Assembly (NCBI RefSeq): GCF_015206815.1
Contig: NZ_JADEXZ010000016.1
Location: forward strand, 1 to 64,000
DNA length: 64,000 nt
Direction: 5' to 3'
Origin: Fortiea sp. LEGE XX443
GTDB lineage: Bacteria > Cyanobacteriota > Cyanobacteriia > Cyanobacteriales > Nostocaceae
The notes under the pieces were generated by a model. It ran no database searches. It had not been told where the DNA came from and saw only the letters and a list, made by a program, of their open reading frames with translations. Position 1 is the first letter of the stretch, and every line of letters starts with the position of its first letter. Shown piece by piece: positions 60,444 to 64,000 of the stretch. The translations under genes and the position numbers were made by a program.

Positions 60444-61616
60444 ATGCGAATACTGCAAATTGTTCCATCCATTTCCTTAATTTACGGTGGCCCTAGTCAA
60501 ATGGTTTTAGGACTAGCACCTGCATTAGTTAAGGAAGGTGTAAAAGTTACTATTCTCACAACTGATAGTAATGGCGATATTGATCAAAAACCTCTGGATG
60601 TGCCTTTAAATCGACCAATTCAACAAGATGGTTATGAAATTATTTACTTTCGTTGTGCGCCATTTCGTCGCTACAAGTTTTCGCTAGATTTATTAAAATG
60701 GCTGAAAAATCACGCTGGCGAGTTTGACTTGGCACACATCCATGCTTTATTTTCTCCTATAAGTAGTGCGGCTGCGATCGCTTGTCGTCAGCAAAATTTA
60801 CCTTATATTTTGCGTCCGTTGGGTACTCTCGACCCGGCTGATTTGCGGAAGAAGCAGCAATTAAAAAAGCTATATGTAGAACTCATCGAACGGCGCAATT
60901 TAGCTGGCGCAGCTGCTATTCATTTTACTAGTGACCAAGAAGCCAAAATATCCGCACGATTTGGGGCAAATACACGAGATTTAGTGATACCTTTGGGGGT
61001 AAAACCTACTCCGAAAAACTATCAAAGTGCAATCCGCAGTCAGCTAGGAATACCGGAGGGTGAGCCTTTGGTGCTGTTTATGTCGCGGATTGACCCAAAA
61101 AAGGGTTTGAATTTGTTGATTCCGGCGTTAGAAAAACTCTTGGTGGATAATTGCAAGTTTCACTTTGTCTTAGCTGGGACAAATCCCCAAGACCCAGACT
61201 ATGAACAAAAAATCAAATCTCAAATTGAAAATTCATTATTGCGATCGCATACTACCATCACAGGTTTTGTTAGTGGTGAGTTAAAAGCTAGTTTACTGCA
61301 AGCTGCTGATTTATTCGTTTTGCCTTCCTATTATGAAAACTTCGGTATTGCTGTGGCTGAGGCAATGGTAGCAGGGATTCCTGTAGTTATCTCCGACCAA
61401 GTGCATATTTGGCAACAGGTAAGTGATAGTGAGTCGGGATGGGTGGGTACAACTGATGTCTCAGCGTTATTTGAGTTATTGCAACAAGCTTTACAAAATC
61501 CTCAAGAACGCCAACGCCGGGGGTTAAATGCCCAAAAATATGCTTTAGAACATTTTAGTTGGGATGCGATCGCTCGGCAAATGATTCAAGCTTATCAGCA
61601 AATTCTTACCAACTAA
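60444..61616 (+). CDS. hpsP: Family 4 glycosyltransferase, HpsP-like
   Basis: A 390-residue GT-B enzyme. The N-terminal glycine-rich loop is SLIYGGPSQMVLGLAPAL. PLGTLDPADLRKKQQLKKLY and FTSDQEAKISARFGAN are mid-protein. The retaining GT4 site is PSYYENFGIAVAEAMVAGIP, with SRIDPKKGLNLLIPAL before it. It likely adds a sugar to the same surface polymer as the HpsL- and HpsN-like proteins. The stop codon is followed at once by a transposase remnant in the same frame. Confidence 0.75.
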   Translation: MRILQIVPSISLIYGGPSQMVLGLAPALVKEGVKVTILTTDSNGDIDQKPLDVPLNRPIQQDGYEIIYFRCAPFRRYKFSLDLLKWLKNHAGEFDLAHIHALFSPISSAAAIACRQQNLPYILRPLGTLDPADLRKKQQLKKLYVELIERRNLAGAAAIHFTSDQEAKISARFGANTRDLVIPLGVKPTPKNYQSAIRSQLGIPEGEPLVLFMSRIDPKKGLNLLIPALEKLLVDNCKFHFVLAGTNPQDPDYEQKIKSQIENSLLRSHTTITGFVSGELKASLLQAADLFVLPSYYENFGIAVAEAMVAGIPVVISDQVHIWQQVSDSESGWVGTTDVSALFELLQQALQNPQERQRRGLNAQKYALEHFSWDAIARQMIQAYQQILTN

Positions 61617-61754
61617 AAAACCATTGAAGACGCTGGTATTGATACTTACGAACAACAGCATCAAGAACGTATCCTTAAAAACCTTAAGAAAAAAGCTCAA
61701 GCTCTTGGTTTAGAACTTATTCCTGTTTCTCAACCTACCGAATGTGTTTCTTGA
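61617..61754 (+). pseudogene. Transposase C-terminal remnant
   Basis: Directly after the hpsP stop, in the same frame, an open stretch encodes IEDAGIDTYEQQHQERILKN, then LKKKAQALGLELIPVSQPTE and CVS before TGA. The ending has the look of a cyanobacterial IS transposase C-terminus (from memory, related to ends such as YYEQQ...LKRRAQ.LGFEL). No upstream transposase body is present. The family cannot be named. Confidence 0.45.
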
Positions 61755-61896
61755 AAGTGTGGCTGAAATGTAGTCGAGAATGATCGCCACCATGACCAAA
61801 ATGGGATAGGTAAAAAAAGTGTCTGGAAAAAGCCGCATATAAAGTGCGAATTTAAAGTTAGCCACAACATTTTGATCACATTTTGTAAATGCAATT

Positions 61897-62178
61897 TTAT
61901 GCAAATTGGATTGCTGATACTGACATTATTTTTCGATTGTCGGTATGAGAAGCTCTTTGATCATGAGAAGTCGCCACCGCTAGTATGAAATTTGACTTCT
62001 CAAACAAGCTCTTAGAATTGGCAATCTGGGCGATCGCTTCAACTGCCGTATTTGCCTTGGCGATCGCCGCATCTGGATATTGTTGTTGTAGTGTATTGAA
62101 AGTTCCAGTTAAAATTAATTGGTGGTCATCAATAACTAAAATTTTTAGTGTGGATGACTGTAGTAAATCTTGATTCAT
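61897..62178 (-). pseudogene. Truncated response regulator (receiver domain fragment)
   Basis: From the ATG at 62178 the frame reads MNQDLLQSSTLKILVIDDHQ, then LILTGTFNTLQQQYPDAAI, the first strand and acidic pocket (DDH) of a NarL/FixJ-type receiver. After KSLFEKSNF the sequence departs from the family, and the phosphoacceptor Asp segment and the DNA-binding domain are missing. This is a decayed gene, close to the transposase remnant. Confidence 0.65.
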
Positions 62179-62325
62179 GATTAATCGATCAGCACCAACC
62201 ATAGCCTTCTCTAAAATCAACTATTTTAGTGTTAATAGACACTTAAAACACCGACGATAGTTGTTAACCTAGCATTTTTTAGGGTATACGGGTGTAATGT
62301 GTAAAAATAATTTCAGAAAAATTTG

Positions 62326-63465
62326 CTAATTTGCTCGTTCCCACTGGCGTTGAATTTCTGTGGTAGTTTTACTATCCGGTGGTGAGAGGATTTGCATACT
62401 CGGTTTAATTTCTGCACCAGGAATATTTTGATTCCACGGACTATTCTGCACAGTCTTTAAGTCAACATTATTATTCACTGGACGAAAACCATGTTGGACA
62501 AATACCGCTTGTTGTTCTGGTTGAGTGAGAAAGTCCAAAAATTGTCTCGCGGCTTTTGCTGTACCAGCATCTACATTTCGCCGGACAATAACTGCTGTGG
62601 CGGTGGTTTCAATTGAAGGGTCTAAATAATAGATTTGGTAAGGTTTACCTTTACTGGCTGCTGATTGTTGCCAACGATAAAGAGCTACACTTTCGTATAC
62701 AGTAGCAACATCAGCTTCGTTTGGCCCTTTGACAATAAATTCTTGCAACAGAATATCTGTAGAACGGGGTGGCTGGTAGACTGATTTTTTAATTAAACTA
62801 AACAGTGTCTGGATAGAGGGATTGTTGAAACTGTTGCTGTTGATTGTTCCAGCTAATTTTGATTGTGTCCATAAATTCAATGTCAACTGACCACTATTTG
62901 ACCGAGTAGGGTCTGTGGTGACAAAATCAAAGCTACCCCAGTTACTCGCACCGCCAATTTTTTCCCAGCTACTTGCTTGCATTGCTTGTTCAAGTCTTGG
63001 CCATTGAAAGCGTCCATTGGGGAAGAGGACTTTACCGCGTTCTGGCCAAGCGATACCTACCAGTATGGTTTTTGCCAGTGGTTGGGGAGAATTGTAGAAA
63101 GGTTCGCTGTTGTTGGTGGTGCGGAGGCGATCGCTTAATTCTGTTAAAATTTCTCCATTAGCCGGAATTAAGATTGTCGGTTGAAAATCATTTTTTTGGT
63201 CAAGATAATTATTAACTAGTTCTTGAGAACCTTGGAATTTTAGCTCTAATTTAATATTAGGATTTGCCTGTTCAAATTTTGCTTCTAATTGTTGGAGAGG
63301 TTCTTGCAGTTCCGTACCGCTGACAATAATTATTTTTTTTTGCAAACCAGGAATTGGGGCGTAAGTCAAACCCAAGGTGACAATGATAATAGCAAGGGAG
63401 TTGACAGGTTTGGATAATTTGGACTGTTTTTTAACTTGAGAGTTAACTTGTAATATTGGTGGCAT
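62326..63465 (-). CDS. Extracellular substrate-binding protein (SBP/VWA-associated type)
   Basis: A 379-residue protein with a hydrophobic N-terminal anchor (VNSLAIIIVTLGLTYAPIPG, about 22-41). The rest has the two-lobe periplasmic-binding fold: IIVSGTELQEPLQQLEAKFE, ILIPANGEILTELSD, SNWGSFDFVTTDPTRSNSG, PNEADVATVYESVALYRW, and ARQFLDFLTQPEQQAVFVQH near the end. It resembles molybdate/tungstate-type or VWA-linked binding proteins; the ligand is unknown. Upstream by eight bases is another minus-strand gene reaching the window edge. Confidence 0.75.
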   Translation of the reverse strand: MPPILQVNSQVKKQSKLSKPVNSLAIIIVTLGLTYAPIPGLQKKIIIVSGTELQEPLQQLEAKFEQANPNIKLELKFQGSQELVNNYLDQKNDFQPTILIPANGEILTELSDRLRTTNNSEPFYNSPQPLAKTILVGIAWPERGKVLFPNGRFQWPRLEQAMQASSWEKIGGASNWGSFDFVTTDPTRSNSGQLTLNLWTQSKLAGTINSNSFNNPSIQTLFSLIKKSVYQPPRSTDILLQEFIVKGPNEADVATVYESVALYRWQQSAASKGKPYQIYYLDPSIETTATAVIVRRNVDAGTAKAARQFLDFLTQPEQQAVFVQHGFRPVNNNVDLKTVQNSPWNQNIPGAEIKPSMQILSPPDSKTTTEIQRQWERAN

Positions 63466-63473
63466 ACTTTTGA

Positions 63474-64000
63474 TTATTTATTAACTAATAAATCGAGGTT
63501 TTCTAATAAACTACTAAATCCATCGCTGAGTAATTGCAATTCACTAATTTGCTGAGATTCGCTTAAATCTGAGGTACGTAATTTATTTTGTAATTGCTGC
63601 AATACTCCAGTACAATCTTGAATGAGGGTTGAAATATTAATAATTCTAGCTAACCGCGTATCTTCTCCATCTTGGGCTAACTTAATGTTACGTCTAAGAC
63701 TTTCTGCCAGTTGACTTAGATGTTGCTTCGCTACACCAGAAGTAGAACTAAGTTTCTGTTGAACTTCCACTAATTGCTGTTGTAAAGAAGTCAGCGAAAG
63801 TATCGGTGTATTACCGTATAAATTCAGTACTATATTGTCAATTTTTTGTGGTAAAGCAGCAGCGCGATCGCAATTTATTTCCAATCCTGTTAAAAGTTCA
63901 ATTTGAAATGAATCCGTGAGTAGCTTTTTTGCTTCTAAACGTAAATTTTCTGATTGATTTACCAATGTTACAACAGCAACCTGTACTGCTTTAATTTCTC
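63474..64000 (-). CDS. Helical protein, 5' end outside the window
   Basis: The frame is open from the window edge to the stop at 63474; it covers at least 175 residues. A TTG at 63965 could start it, but the frame continues upstream with EIKAVQVAVVT, so the true start is probably beyond 64000. The visible part is almost all helical with coiled-coil stretches (SLQQQLVEVQQKLSSTSG, LLSDGFSSLLENLDLLVNK). The EIKAVQVAVVT segment faintly recalls TelA-type toxic-anion proteins; that is a guess. Operon with the substrate-binding gene downstream. Confidence 0.55.
   Translation of the reverse strand, partial: EIKAVQVAVVTLVNQSENLRLEAKKLLTDSFQIELLTGLEINCDRAAALPQKIDNIVLNLYGNTPILSLTSLQQQLVEVQQKLSSTSGVAKQHLSQLAESLRRNIKLAQDGEDTRLARIINISTLIQDCTGVLQQLQNKLRTSDLSESQQISELQLLSDGFSSLLENLDLLVNK

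Overview
The window is chromosomal DNA of a filamentous, probably heterocyst-forming cyanobacterium of the Nostoc/Anabaena type. The evidence is the very frequent HIP1 octamer GCGATCGC, several tandem heptanucleotide arrays (STRR type), a psbI photosystem II gene, cyanobacterium-specific families (DUF1815, DUF2808, DUF3769, DUF4070-type radical SAM), a fibrillin-like protein, and a set of hormogonium-polysaccharide-like genes. No rRNA, tRNA or CRISPR array was found.

Layout. 0-10.5 kb: the 5' tip of a transposase, a DUF2079 membrane protein and a methyltransferase, then dxr. Next comes a repeat-rich stretch with a MITE-like element nested in another repeat, a thioesterase and DUF1815. The conserved ribosome/membrane-insertion cluster follows: rpmH-rnpA-PH protein-yidC-jag-yceD, all on the minus strand. 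10.6-14.8 kb: a DUF2808 protein and the pntAa-pntAb-pntB transhydrogenase operon. 14.8-18.6 kb: an accessory island with a radical SAM protein, a TcmP-like methyltransferase-fold protein, a 21-bp tandem repeat array and a VapC-type toxin-antitoxin pair. 18.7-33 kb: miaA, an azoreductase divergent from an HxlR regulator, two tandem VWA proteins, a fibrillin-like protein, PBP1a, folK-Nudix, a TPR protein, a HAD hydrolase, NDH-2, a GNAT acetyltransferase, ChaB and a phospholipase-D/EF-hand-like/HhH lipoprotein. 33.3-39.7 kb: a cysteine desulfurase, then a second accessory island with two Uma2 paralogues, a Uma2 remnant and a tightly coupled DUF262 / AAA-ATPase(DUF3696) / unknown operon. 39.8-43.6 kb: metF, trpS and a B12-binding radical SAM protein, followed by a small double-glycine-leader peptide gene. 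44.6-57.1 kb: DUF429, two different alpha-glucan phosphorylases, an acyltransferase, a dead phosphoglucomutase C-terminus, psbI and a large OstA/DUF3769 outer-membrane protein. 57.6-61.6 kb: a polymerase/ligase and two glycosyltransferases resembling HpsL, HpsN and HpsP. The right end carries a transposase remnant, a truncated response regulator, a substrate-binding protein and a helical protein cut by the window edge.

How genes work together. rpmH to yceD couples ribosome and RNase P biogenesis to membrane protein insertion. PntAa/Ab/B form one proton-pumping transhydrogenase. The two phosphorylases release glucose-1-phosphate from glycogen; the neighbouring pgm fragment shows that a phosphoglucomutase gene once stood next to glgP. 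The polysaccharide genes probably act together in export or assembly of a surface polymer.

The best candidates for undescribed biology are the DUF262/DUF3696-ATPase/319-residue three-gene unit (36.4-39.7 kb), the TcmP/radical-SAM pair (14.8-17.2 kb), and the double-glycine-leader peptide at 43.9 kb. These assignments rest on motif reading, without database searches.
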